Origin: Candidatus Methanofilum arcanum
GTDB lineage: Archaea; Halobacteriota; Methanomicrobia; Methanomicrobiales; Methanospirillaceae
Direction of reading: 5' to 3'
NCBI GenBank assembly: GCA_031285085.1
Contig: JAITWW010000007.1
Coordinates: 1-33,899 of the forward strand
DNA length: 33,899 nt
The number at the start of each line of letters is the position of its first letter. Position 1 is the stretch's first letter. Shown in pieces: positions 1 to 8,107 of the stretch. The position numbers were made by a program, and so were the translations under genes. The notes under the pieces are model-generated. The model was not told the origin of the DNA. It saw only the letters and a program-made list of their open reading frames with translations, and ran no database searches.

Positions 1-130
1 ATGCAAGAGCCCAGCAGTTAAATGCATCATCTCCTCCTCCGAGATCGGTACTGAGATGAAATACAGCAGGGTATGTAAGAACAGCAGCAAGCAGGGTAAA
101 TAAGAGGAATACCCCTAGATACTCTTTCAT
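1..130 (-). CDS. Polytopic membrane protein, N-terminal fragment (possibly GT-C type glycosyltransferase)
   Basis: About 43 codons are visible before the gene leaves the window on the left. The peptide begins MKEYLGVFLLFTLLAAVLTY, a membrane segment, followed by an extracytoplasmic loop with a Gly-rich stretch and an Asp-Asp pair (GGGDDAF). A first transmembrane helix followed by an acidic pair in the first outer loop is typical of GT-C fold glycosyltransferases that use lipid-linked sugars, but this fragment cannot prove it. The start is uncertain: in-frame ATGs also lie at 133 and 154, and none has a clear ribosome binding site. It diverges from the DUF362 gene. Confidence 0.55.
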   Translation of the reverse strand, partial: MKEYLGVFLLFTLLAAVLTYPAVFHLSTDLGGGDDAFNCWALA

Positions 131-258
131 CATATTTTCTTCTTCACTGGTCATTTCGATCAATAATAAGTAATACACAATAATGCCATATAAATAATTT
201 TATTCAATCGTTATCATTTTGTTTTCTCAAGTTATTCTTTTTTGTGACTCAAAACTCC

Positions 259-264
259 TATATA
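259..264 (+). promoter_or_regulatory. TATA box for the DUF362 gene
   Basis: TATATA followed by CC lies about 31-36 nt before the ATG at 295. With normal archaeal spacing (about 25 nt to the start of transcription) the leader would be under 12 nt, so the message may be nearly leaderless. The surrounding 155-294 stretch is AT-rich and serves two divergent genes. Confidence 0.45.
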
Positions 265-294
265 CCATTATAGTCTATAGAAGAAGGACCAGAT

Positions 295-1401
295 ATGACA
301 AGTGACGTATTCTTCATCAACCTTCGCACAAACGACTTCGAAAATACACAACAAAAAATTCGCCGAATTTTTGATGGAGCAGATCTTGCGGCGTGCATCT
401 CAAAGGACGATCTTTGTGCCATTAAACTCCATATGGGAGAACGAGGAAATGATGCATATATTAGACCTCAATATGCTCGACAGGTTGTTGATGCTGTGCG
501 TGATGCACAGGGAAAGCCATTTCTCACAGATACCAATACCCTGTATCTCTATAAACGCAGAAACGCAGTAGATCATCATGAAACTGCAATTCTTAATGGA
601 TTTTCCTATTCAACGGTACATGCCCCTGTTATCATTGCTGATGGTCTACACGGAGAGAATGAGACAGATGTTGTCATCAATCAAAAGCACTTCAAAAAAG
701 TACATATCGCAGGTGCTTTTACGCAAGCAGAGTCTATGATTGTGCTTTCTCATGTAAAAGGACATATTCTTGCAGGGTTTGGAGGAGCACTAAAAAATCT
801 TGCTATGGGCTGTGCAACAATTGCTGGTAAAAAAGATCAGCATCAGGGATGGACAGCAGTTGTAAACACAGAGGCCTGTGTTGGATGTGGCACATGTGTT
901 GACTTATGTCAGTTCAATATTATTACTATCAAAGATGGTATCGCACAGATTCCTGCTGATGAGTGTTATGGCTGTGCAGGCTGTCTTGAAGTCTGTGAAT
1001 CAAATGCAATTGATTTTGATTGGAAAAACGATTTTAAAATATTTGTTGAGAGAATGATGGAATATGCCTATGGATCAGTCCTTGGCCTGTCACAAAAAGT
1101 AGGATATATCAATCTTCTCACAAATATCAGCCCATTTTGTGACTGTGCATCCTTCTCAAATCCAGCTATCGTTCCTGATATTGGAATATTAGCATCCAAA
1201 GATCCAGTGGCTATTGATCAGGCAAGTATTGATCTGATTAATCAACAACATGGGGTGCATGATTCATTGCTTCATTCCCATTTTCATCCGGGAGAAGACA
1301 AGTTCACTGGACTCTGGCCAAAAGTTGATGGAAGATATCAGATTGAGTATGCTGAAAAAATAGGGATGGGTACGCGAGATTATCGTCTTATCACCCTTTA
1401 A
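295..1401 (+). CDS. DUF362 domain protein with two [4Fe-4S] ferredoxin motifs
   Basis: This 368-residue protein belongs to the DUF362 family of iron-sulfur proteins that is abundant in methanogens; its biochemical role is unknown. The DUF362 core (about residues 1-185 and 250-365) is interrupted by a ferredoxin-like insert. Two classic clusters are visible: C195-x2-C198-x2-C201-x3-C205 and C224-x2-C227-x2-C230-x3-C234, each able to hold a [4Fe-4S] centre. There is no signal peptide, so it should be cytoplasmic and probably handles electrons. It stands alone, divergent from the membrane protein on its left and convergent with the DUF3821 pair on its right. Family assignment is firm; function is not. 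Confidence 0.88.
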   Translation: MTSDVFFINLRTNDFENTQQKIRRIFDGADLAACISKDDLCAIKLHMGERGNDAYIRPQYARQVVDAVRDAQGKPFLTDTNTLYLYKRRNAVDHHETAILNGFSYSTVHAPVIIADGLHGENETDVVINQKHFKKVHIAGAFTQAESMIVLSHVKGHILAGFGGALKNLAMGCATIAGKKDQHQGWTAVVNTEACVGCGTCVDLCQFNIITIKDGIAQIPADECYGCAGCLEVCESNAIDFDWKNDFKIFVERMMEYAYGSVLGLSQKVGYINLLTNISPFCDCASFSNPAIVPDIGILASKDPVAIDQASIDLINQQHGVHDSLLHSHFHPGEDKFTGLWPKVDGRYQIEYAEKIGMGTRDYRLITL

Positions 1402-1416
1402 TTCATTTTACATATA

Positions 1417-2136
1417 TTATCTGCTTAATGGATTTGTGCCTTGAAGGGTGATGGTGATCTTTTCAGACACTGCTTGTGGGTTATTATCTGCTAGGGAGTT
1501 TGCTTGTATTTCAGCCCACAGCATGTACGTCCCACTCTCATATGACCCCGTATTCCATACTCCACTAGAGAAATAGATCTGCTGAGTCATTGGAATATCT
1601 ATGAGTGAAAAACCATTGACTGCGGTTAATTCAGCTCCAGAAGGTGTTTGTATTTTGATAGTGACAGGAGCACCACTTCCTCGTGCACTCATTGGTGCGA
1701 GATTTGATATGATGCGAAACGCAGCGGTATGCCCTTTTGGAAACCATTTATTTGTTGCATCAAAATCAGATACGGTATCCCATACCTGTAATGTGAGAGA
1801 TGGCTGTGTAACAGTAAATGCAGGGTTTCGATCAGGGTATGTGTACCAGCGTCCTGTTGCATCAGTGAATGTTGTTGGCATGATATAGTATGAATGAGCA
1901 CTGGGAACTGTTTCAGTCAGAGTTGGTTCCCGAGACCTGCTACTTCCTGGAGCCCACCATGCGATCTGAGTGCCATCTGCAATACCACATGCAGAGATAT
2001 CAATCCCTTCTTCCCCAACGAATACAGTTCCCTCGGAGGGTATTTTTGATATCTCACCAGCACAAACGTGACTACCAAAGCATCCGATAATGATAGTGAG
2101 CAATACAAGGCACCGTGCTGTAGATAGTGTATGCAT
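1417..2136 (-). CDS. Secreted DUF3821 domain protein (short paralogue)
   Basis: This 239-residue exported protein has a hydrophobic signal sequence (MHTLSTARCLVLLTIIIGCF) ending near a CAGE cleavage-like site. The mature part carries the DUF3821 pattern GTVFVGEEGIDIS...GTQIAWW, found mainly in Methanomicrobiales exported proteins of unknown function. An in-frame start at 2250 is possible, but it would overlap the end of the upstream paralogue and place the hydrophobic segment internally, so the ATG at 2136 is preferred. Unlike the upstream gene it has no Pro/Thr linker and no C-terminal anchor, so it is probably released or bound to another surface protein. It lies 44 nt after the longer paralogue, likely in one transcript. 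Confidence 0.8.
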   Translation of the reverse strand: MHTLSTARCLVLLTIIIGCFGSHVCAGEISKIPSEGTVFVGEEGIDISACGIADGTQIAWWAPGSSRSREPTLTETVPSAHSYYIMPTTFTDATGRWYTYPDRNPAFTVTQPSLTLQVWDTVSDFDATNKWFPKGHTAAFRIISNLAPMSARGSGAPVTIKIQTPSGAELTAVNGFSLIDIPMTQQIYFSSGVWNTGSYESGTYMLWAEIQANSLADNNPQAVSEKITITLQGTNPLSR

Positions 2137-2180
2137 AATAGAGACTGGCAAGCAAAAGATAAATGTTTTTGTTTCTATGG

Positions 2181-3272
2181 TTAAGAGATGCGCCGAGATG
2201 TGAAAAATCCTATCAGTGACAAAACACTCAACACTCCAAGCAGAGACCATGACAATGGGGATGCTACTGGCTCGGTTGGCTCAGGTGTTGGAGGCACTCC
2301 TGCATCAGCTTCAGATGAGACAAGTTGAGATGAAGAGGAGGAGGGAGGAGAGGATTTTTGATTATTTGCACCCGGTGGGCGAGGAAGATCTGTTTTTTTA
2401 ACCACTACTGTTGTGCGAGGAGTGCGCACTGTTGTTTGGATCGTGATTGGTATAGTTGCTTCAGGTGTTGTTATCTCTCTTGTTGGCTCAGGCGTGGGCT
2501 TCGGGGTTGGTTTCGGAGTCTCTTCGACTTTTTTCTTTGGATCGGCAACAGAAAGGATAAATGTCTGCCACTCAGTTACTGTCATATCTGTCACTGGATA
2601 GTTTTCAGAAAGTCCATTTACCGTTGCAACCGCTCGAAATGAGTACTCTCCTTCTGGATAATCATCCAGCTTTGTGTCCCACACAACTCCGGTATCATAT
2701 GGAGTATAATATACAGGAATGTCTACAAGATTGAAAGGAGCGTTTCCAGAAAGACCAAGGGTTGTATAGATGGCATCATCTGGTCCTTTCATTTCGATGG
2801 TAATAGAGGCTCCAAAACACTCTGTTCTCTGTGCCATCTCAGCCATACTTGTGTAGATCTGAAATGAGACAAGATTTCCTTTTTTAATCCAGGTTTCATC
2901 ATGGTTAATCCCTGCTTCATTGACCTCAAGACGCAAGCTTGGTTCAATAAGATTGAAAATTTGCTCATTTTGCTGAAGATTATACCAGAATCCAATTTTG
3001 CCTGAAAAAATAGCAGGATCCACGAAAAAGTTATTTGAATCCATTACGTTATATCGAGCGTCTGGAAGATTTTGAGAAAAACCACTAGCCCACCAGGCGA
3101 TCTCTGTTCCTGCGCGAACACCTGCGCGAGTGAGATCGAGTCCACTCTCTCCTACAAAGACATAATCCGTTGATGAGGGAATGTGGCAGGCAGCAGCTAC
3201 TGGAGATATGCTTTCCATAAGCAAAATGAGAAAGAAACAAATGGAAAGTACTGCTAATAAGAATGACCTCAT
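2181..3272 (-). CDS. Cell-surface DUF3821 protein with Pro/Thr linker and C-terminal anchor
   Basis: This 363-residue protein has three visible parts. A signal peptide (about residues 1-27, ending PVAAAC) is followed by a DUF3821 domain with the signature YVFVGESGLDLT...GTEIAWWASG. A low-complexity linker from about residue 245 is rich in Pro, Thr and Ser, with KPTPKPTPEPT-like repeats. The protein ends with a hydrophobic helix (SLLGVLSVLSLIGFF) and basic residues (SRR). The layout matches an archaeal surface protein on an O-glycosylatable stalk. The tail resembles PGF-CTERM archaeosortase signals in position, but the PGF motif itself is missing, so it may simply be a membrane anchor. The shorter paralogue follows immediately. 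Confidence 0.85.
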   Translation of the reverse strand: MRSFLLAVLSICFFLILLMESISPVAAACHIPSSTDYVFVGESGLDLTRAGVRAGTEIAWWASGFSQNLPDARYNVMDSNNFFVDPAIFSGKIGFWYNLQQNEQIFNLIEPSLRLEVNEAGINHDETWIKKGNLVSFQIYTSMAEMAQRTECFGASITIEMKGPDDAIYTTLGLSGNAPFNLVDIPVYYTPYDTGVVWDTKLDDYPEGEYSFRAVATVNGLSENYPVTDMTVTEWQTFILSVADPKKKVEETPKPTPKPTPEPTREITTPEATIPITIQTTVRTPRTTVVVKKTDLPRPPGANNQKSSPPSSSSSQLVSSEADAGVPPTPEPTEPVASPLSWSLLGVLSVLSLIGFFTSRRIS

Positions 3273-3379
3273 ATTGTTACGTATTTCGACATACTAGATG
3301 AAAACAGTTATTGAAAAAGATCTCTTCCTGATCCTTTTGTCGTAACCTTCATACTCCCTATGAGACAACATAACTCAAC

Positions 3380-4258
3380 ATGGCCTTGACAAAAAGAATC
3401 ATTCCCTGTCTTGATATAAAAGATGGACGGGTCGTGAAAGGTACAAAATTCATTGATTTAAGAGATGCAGGAGATCCTGTTGAACGAGCTGCTGTATATA
3501 ATGAACAGGGAGCAGATGAGGTCGTTTTTCTCGATATTACTGCATCAAAGGAGAAAAGAGGCGCCCTTTTGAGTGTGATTGGGAGAGCTGCTGATGAACT
3601 GTTCCTACCACTTACTGTTGGAGGTGGAATTCATGATACAAATGATATTACCGAACTTCTCCGTGCAGGGGCTGATAAGGTTTCGATCAATACAGGAGGT
3701 GTCAAGGATCCTGAGCTATACACAAAAGGTGCAGATATTTTTGGAAACCAGTGCATCGTTGCTGCAATTGATGTTCGAAGAAGATATGACATTGATGTAG
3801 AGATAAAGCTTGAAGCATTATCGAAAGAGAGGGGAGTTCGCTCTAAAGAAACACAGATTCCAATACCAGAAAAACCAAACCCAATTCGGCTACCAGATGG
3901 AACTGCATGTTGGTATGAGGTTGTGATATATGGAGGAAGTACTCCAACTGGCATTGATGCGGTGTGGTGGGCAAAAGAGGCTGAAGCACGAGGGGCGGGG
4001 GAGATCTTACTTACCAGTATGGAAACAGATGGGGAAAAAGATGGTTTCGATCTTGCAATTACAAAAGCAGTTGCAGATTCAGTGCATGTCCCCATTATTG
4101 CATCTGGTGGCGTTGGCACCCTTGAACACTTTTATGATGGATTTACAAAAGGGAATGCAGATGCTTGCCTTGCTGCATCAGTTTTTCACTATGGCACCTA
4201 CACTGTTCTTGATGTAAAGAGGTACTTGCACGATCGAGGGATAAACGTACGGTTATAA
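3380..4258 (+). CDS. hisF: Imidazole glycerol phosphate synthase, cyclase subunit HisF
   Basis: HisF uses ammonia from HisH and PRFAR to make imidazole glycerol phosphate and AICAR in histidine synthesis. The protein is a (beta/alpha)8 barrel. The catalytic aspartates are visible as D12 (PCLDIKDGRVVKG) and D131 (AAIDVRR), and the phosphate sites as LTVGGGI and IIASGGVG. At 292 residues it is about 40 longer than bacterial HisF (about 253). The excess sits between D131 and the EVVIYGG strand (about residues 135-172), with a charged run and a Pro-rich segment. The gene is apparently monocistronic and hisH is not nearby. There is no obvious Shine-Dalgarno before the ATG. Confidence 0.96.
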   Translation: MALTKRIIPCLDIKDGRVVKGTKFIDLRDAGDPVERAAVYNEQGADEVVFLDITASKEKRGALLSVIGRAADELFLPLTVGGGIHDTNDITELLRAGADKVSINTGGVKDPELYTKGADIFGNQCIVAAIDVRRRYDIDVEIKLEALSKERGVRSKETQIPIPEKPNPIRLPDGTACWYEVVIYGGSTPTGIDAVWWAKEAEARGAGEILLTSMETDGEKDGFDLAITKAVADSVHVPIIASGGVGTLEHFYDGFTKGNADACLAASVFHYGTYTVLDVKRYLHDRGINVRL

Positions 4259-4285
4259 CTTAAAATGAAGTAATGCTACCATTTA

Positions 4286-4334
4286 TCTCTTTTTTCCCTT
4301 TTCCTCTCTTTTCCCTCTCTTTTTCCTCTCTTTT
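4286..4334 (+). terminator. 49-nt uninterrupted pyrimidine tract after hisF, probable transcription terminator
   Basis: From 4286 to 4334 the + strand has only C and T, in repeated CTCTTTT-like units, and with two single A interruptions the tract extends to 4346. It begins 27 nt after hisF. Archaeal RNA polymerase stops at T-rich non-template tracts, so terminating hisF is the simplest reading. The tract also sits directly before the TATA-like TTTATAC (4344-4350) of the next gene. Confidence 0.45.
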
Positions 4335-4413
4335 ATCTTCTTTTTTATACTTCCTTGCTTCTGTGTAATCGTACCCACAAACCTTAAACCCTAGAACCTC
4401 TCCTTATCTGTTG

Positions 4414-5700
4414 ATGAAACCATATCTCCAAGTTGCGCTTGATCTTGTGGAACTCGACCGCGCCATTGAAATTGCAGCTGAATCTCTTGCAGGTGGTGCA
4501 GACTGGCTTGAAATCGGAACTCCGCTCATTAAAAGTGAAGGAATGCGTGCAGTGAGTGAGATAAAGAAGCGCTTTCCAACTATTCAAATTATTGCAGATA
4601 TGAAGATAGCAGATACAGGAGCGATGGAAGTAGAGATGGCTGCAAAGTCTGGTGCCTCCATTATCTGTATTCTTGGAGCTTCTGATGATGCTGTGATAAT
4701 CGACGCACTTCGAGCAGCACAGAAGTATGGAGTGCAGCTCATGGCTGATCTTATTCATGTCCAAGATCCTGTCCTTCGAAGCAAGGAGCTCCAGCAGCTT
4801 GGAGTTCATATCATCAATGCCCATGTAGGTATTGATCAGCAGATGATGGGGAAGTCATCTCTTGATCTTATTACATCCATTGCCTCAGAGATTGATGTTC
4901 CACTTGCTATTGCAGGAGGGCTTGACAGCGAAAATGCCGCTCTTGCCGTAAAAGCTGGTGCATCAATTGTCATTGTTGGAGGGTGGATTACCCGTTCATC
5001 TGATGTTACCGGCGCAACTGCGCGCATTAGATCTGCCATTGATGATCCATCTTTGATATCACCAACCACAAAGACACGTGATGATGAGGTTCGTGAGATG
5101 TTTTCAACGCTTTCCACGCCACGTATCAGCGATGCGATGCACCGGAAAGGGGCTATGATTGGCATTACATCAATATGTGGAGATAATATCCGGGCAGCAG
5201 GGCAAGCAATAACTGTTCAGACCTTTGCAGGTGACTGGGCAAAGCCTGTGCAAGCCATTGAACTGGGAAAACAAGGGGATATGCTTGTTATTAATAATGA
5301 TGGAGGAACACATATTGCTCCATGGGGTGAGCTGGCAACTATTTCTGCAATAAATCGTGGTATTGCAGGGGTTATTATTGATGGCTCTGTTCGTGATGTT
5401 GATGATATTCGCACCATGCATTATCCCATATGGGCACGCGGGACCTGTCCAAATGCTGGTGAACCAAAAGGATTTGGAGAGATAAATGCTGAAATACAGT
5501 GCTGTGGGCAGACAGTGCGTGCGGGGGATTGGATTATCGCAGATGAAAATGGTGTTGTGGTTGTTCCAAAAGAGCGAGCATATGAGATAGCACGTCGTGC
5601 CCTTGAGGTTCAAAAAACAGAGGATAGAATTAGGGAGGAGCTTAAAAGGGGCAAAGGACTTGCAGAGGTTATGAATCTTCTCAGGTGGGAGAAACAATAA
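4414..5700 (+). CDS. Bifunctional 3-hexulose-6-phosphate synthase / RraA-like protein
   Basis: This 428-residue two-domain protein starts with a hexulose-6-phosphate synthase (about residues 1-210) of the OMP decarboxylase superfamily; D10, the D62-x-K64-x2-D67 motif and the EIGTPLI strand are visible. It joins or splits formaldehyde and ribulose 5-phosphate. In archaea the reverse direction is a known route to pentose phosphates where the oxidative pathway is missing. The second domain (about 217-428) is RraA/HMG-aldolase-like (TPRISDAM; IIDGSVRDVDDI); it keeps the Arg-Asp pair of the aldolases, so an aldolase or decarboxylase activity is possible. A TTG at 4411 precedes the ATG, but ATG is preferred. 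No clear Shine-Dalgarno is present. Confidence 0.9.
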   Translation: MKPYLQVALDLVELDRAIEIAAESLAGGADWLEIGTPLIKSEGMRAVSEIKKRFPTIQIIADMKIADTGAMEVEMAAKSGASIICILGASDDAVIIDALRAAQKYGVQLMADLIHVQDPVLRSKELQQLGVHIINAHVGIDQQMMGKSSLDLITSIASEIDVPLAIAGGLDSENAALAVKAGASIVIVGGWITRSSDVTGATARIRSAIDDPSLISPTTKTRDDEVREMFSTLSTPRISDAMHRKGAMIGITSICGDNIRAAGQAITVQTFAGDWAKPVQAIELGKQGDMLVINNDGGTHIAPWGELATISAINRGIAGVIIDGSVRDVDDIRTMHYPIWARGTCPNAGEPKGFGEINAEIQCCGQTVRAGDWIIADENGVVVVPKERAYEIARRALEVQKTEDRIREELKRGKGLAEVMNLLRWEKQ

Positions 5701-5734
5701 TATCAAAAATATCAAAAAAGTGCTCTGTAACATT

Positions 5735-5757
5735 CACCAAATGTTCTATTTTTGGTG
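5735..5757. terminator. Hairpin between convergent genes, possible terminator of the HD hydrolase gene
   Basis: CACCAAA (5735-5741) pairs with TTTGGTG (5751-5757) around a 9-nt loop. On the - strand it is followed by a T-run (within 5702-5720), which would suit termination of the leftward HD hydrolase transcript. On the + strand there is no T-run. The 5701-5852 gap otherwise shows nothing. Confidence 0.3.
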
Positions 5758-5852
5758 GATTCTAGAGAATTGCAATTGCACTTTTGCTGGCTTTGTTTAT
5801 AAACGGGAGCATTTATGAGGCGATGAGACCTTGTCTTCTATCTTGTGATATC

Positions 5853-7058
5853 TCAGTTTCTTCCTGAAAAATGTTGCACGCGAACAGGAAGCACGATCTC
5901 TTTACACCGTGCTTCAAAATAATTATCTGTCATTCCTGCAAGAAAATCAAGGACGGCCTGTTCTGGAGTGACTTCTTCTCTATACCGTGGTGAAGTCGAT
6001 TCGTTATCTAAAAAGTCAGTAAAGATAGCAGAGTCATTTCGTTCATGCTCAAGATCATCAAGATAGTGCTCATAGAGATCAGAAAAAAGTCTCTCCATTC
6101 GTTTCTGATTTCCAAGAAGCACAGGAGATTCACAGATCGAGCTGAAGTTAAATCTCTTAAATGCACGTAGAAATGCCTGACCATCTTCTGAAAAAGAGAT
6201 CATGTCTTGATTATAACTGGTATAAAGGAGATCCTTGACTAAAAGATCAACTGTTTTCCTCTCTATTTTATTGCGATCTTCCCAAATATCATCTATTTCA
6301 AGCATTTCATAGCAAAGTTCTGGAAAGTTTTGGAGATCCTCTCTTGTCAACAGATTCACTGCCAGTGCATCGATTAGATCACGGGCAACATATGCTATAC
6401 TATCTGATAATCGCACAACACATCCTTCATAGGTTGATGGAAGGCTATCTCTCCCTGCAAGAGATCTCTCATATTTTTCCTGAATACTATCAATTGAAAG
6501 CTGTCTATCTGGGATCAGTTTATACTTGTCCTTCTCACCGTTATGCGATAAAATGCCATCTAAGACCTGAATCGTGAGATCACGATCCTCAATAATCTCA
6601 AGCCAACGATAGCTCTGTACATTATGAGCAAATCCAGGAATTTTCACCTTTTTTGCCAGAGCATTGAGAATTGTCTCTCCTTCATGCCCAAAAGGTGGAT
6701 GACCGATATCATGCCCAAGGGAGATGGCTTCGATGAGATCATCATTTAATGACAAAGCGCGTCCGATGGTTTGTGCAACTCTTGATACTATCTGCACATG
6801 CAAAGCGCGGTGGGCGATGTGCATATGATCAACAAGAAAAAAGACCTGTGTCTTGTCGATGTAGCGTGTGTACGCCATTGAGTTCAAGATTCGATCTGTA
6901 TCTCGAGCATAAGGGGGTCTGATCACTTCTTCTTCAGGAAAGCTAGAAAATATACGTATATATGCCGCATTCGGGCAAGCATGTGACGAACGACTTGCAT
7001 CAGAACGTTTGGATAGTTCTGCAAGATGTTGATAGAATGCACTATATTTTTCTTTCAT
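5853..7058 (-). CDS. dGTPase-like HD-domain phosphohydrolase
   Basis: This 401-residue cytoplasmic enzyme belongs to the deoxyguanosinetriphosphate triphosphohydrolase family, which hydrolyses dNTPs to nucleoside and triphosphate and so trims nucleotide pools or foreign DNA precursors. Metal ligands fit H87, the H116-D117 pair inside GHDIGHPPFGHEGE, and D219 (VRLSDSIAYVARD). The family signature GFAHNVQSYRWLE is also present. Length is normal for the family. The ATG has no clear Shine-Dalgarno, and AT-rich sequence (TTTAAATAA-like) lies about 35 nt upstream, so a short leader is likely. It stands alone between a convergent gene and a small membrane-protein gene. Substrate preference cannot be read from the sequence. 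Confidence 0.9.
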   Translation of the reverse strand: MKEKYSAFYQHLAELSKRSDASRSSHACPNAAYIRIFSSFPEEEVIRPPYARDTDRILNSMAYTRYIDKTQVFFLVDHMHIAHRALHVQIVSRVAQTIGRALSLNDDLIEAISLGHDIGHPPFGHEGETILNALAKKVKIPGFAHNVQSYRWLEIIEDRDLTIQVLDGILSHNGEKDKYKLIPDRQLSIDSIQEKYERSLAGRDSLPSTYEGCVVRLSDSIAYVARDLIDALAVNLLTREDLQNFPELCYEMLEIDDIWEDRNKIERKTVDLLVKDLLYTSYNQDMISFSEDGQAFLRAFKRFNFSSICESPVLLGNQKRMERLFSDLYEHYLDDLEHERNDSAIFTDFLDNESTSPRYREEVTPEQAVLDFLAGMTDNYFEARCKEIVLPVRVQHFSGRN

Positions 7059-7099
7059 TCTATAACGCAGTTTTAATTGAATAATTTGTTTATTTAAAA

Positions 7100-7375
7100 T
7101 TATATGAGAAAGAAGTTGTTAGAATTAGAACGTACGAGCCCATCATTCTCAACGGGTCGGTTAAAACTAACAATAAGCCCTGAATTGATCATGCGTGTGA
7201 GATTATTCAATCCTACAAATCCATTTTCTTCGAGAAATTGATTATACTCACTTAGTAACCTTTCCTGTCTTTCAAATGAATACTGCTGATCCATAACGAA
7301 CGTAGCAGCTGCAATAAGAGCAGCGCTGATACACAAAAGTAACACAAAAATACTCACAATTTTTGATCTCGTCAC
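7100..7375 (-). CDS. Small single-span membrane protein of unknown function
   Basis: This 91-residue protein starts at a GTG with a strong Shine-Dalgarno (GAGGAGGAG, about 7382-7390), which supports it as a real gene despite its size. Residues about 5-28 form one transmembrane or uncleaved signal segment (IVSIFVLLLCISAALIAAATF). The remaining 60 residues are polar and would lie outside the membrane; part (QERLLSEYNQFLEENGF) looks helical. It follows the membrane-anchored winged-helix gene by about 31 nt on the same strand, so the two are probably cotranscribed and may act together. No family is recognised. Confidence 0.65.
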   Translation of the reverse strand: MTRSKIVSIFVLLLCISAALIAAATFVMDQQYSFERQERLLSEYNQFLEENGFVGLNNLTRMINSGLIVSFNRPVENDGLVRSNSNNFFLI

Positions 7376-7406
7376 CCTTATCTCCTCCTCTCACGTGAAG
7401 TACTTC

Positions 7407-8045
7407 TCACTTCAACATAATTAAGTTGCCCATGCCACGCCGTCGTTTTTCAACAAGCCCCATACTCTCAAGCACATCAAGTGTTCTACTGACATTGGAC
7501 TTTGAAAGGCCAGTTTTTTCTACGATATCACTCTGTGCCATCATACCATCCTCATCAAGTATTGTCTGGTACACAATCTGCTGATCTTCCTTGAGAGATG
7601 GAACAACTGCTTCCCAGCGTGCTTTTCGTTCTTCAAGTGGTGTTGGAATGGGCTGCTCTGGTAATTTTTGGTATGTATTTGTTCCTACTCCAACTTGCGC
7701 TCCAGAAGCTTCGAATGTTCCTGTATAAATGGGTTGATTTGATGATTGAACAGATGTTTGTTGAGTTTGTAGCATGGTTTCTTGCAGCACTTGCATACGA
7801 TCATACAGTAGCAGATACAAAGCACTCGCACTCACAACAAGAGAAGCAATGACGATCGTGGCAACATCAGCAAGTGTGAAAATATCTCCTAAATAAGTAG
7901 ATTGAATAAAATAATCTGTTCCTGTGCTCCAAATTACGAGTGGTGTTGGATTTAATAGCTTGATCCCTAAAAAGAAAGATCCACCAATAAACGCCAGGCC
8001 CGCAAATAAAAATTGCCCAGTCATATACGAATGTGTAGGTGTCAT
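7407..8045 (-). CDS. Membrane-anchored winged-helix (MarR-like) transcriptional regulator
   Basis: This 212-residue protein has two hydrophobic segments in its N-terminal third (about residues 10-28 and 58-82). A polar Gln/Ser/Thr-rich linker (about 85-135) is followed by a winged-helix domain (about 140-212) with the readable helix-turn-helix QSDIVEKTGLSKSNVSRTLD and a basic wing (VEKRRRGMGN). Membrane anchoring plus a C-terminal DNA-binding domain suggests direct signalling from the envelope to DNA without a kinase. The likely cotranscribed small membrane protein could be a sensor partner. A TATA box and a flanking inverted repeat lie upstream, which would fit autoregulation. The signal and the targets are unknown. 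Confidence 0.78.
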   Translation of the reverse strand: MTPTHSYMTGQFLFAGLAFIGGSFFLGIKLLNPTPLVIWSTGTDYFIQSTYLGDIFTLADVATIVIASLVVSASALYLLLYDRMQVLQETMLQTQQTSVQSSNQPIYTGTFEASGAQVGVGTNTYQKLPEQPIPTPLEERKARWEAVVPSLKEDQQIVYQTILDEDGMMAQSDIVEKTGLSKSNVSRTLDVLESMGLVEKRRRGMGNLIMLK

Positions 8046-8107
8046 AGTAAATCACCAGTGCTGTCAGGTATAATCTGTTTATTCTCTCTACTTTCAATCA
8101 TCCTATA

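Noticed and set aside
2137..2250. Longer start for the short DUF3821 gene
   Set aside because: It overlaps the upstream paralogue and buries the signal peptide; the ATG at 2136 gives a normal exported protein.
3631..4119. Long minus-strand frames opposite hisF, hexulose-phosphate synthase and the ribosomal genes
   Set aside because: They mirror strongly biased codon use of the true genes; none has independent start signals or family features.
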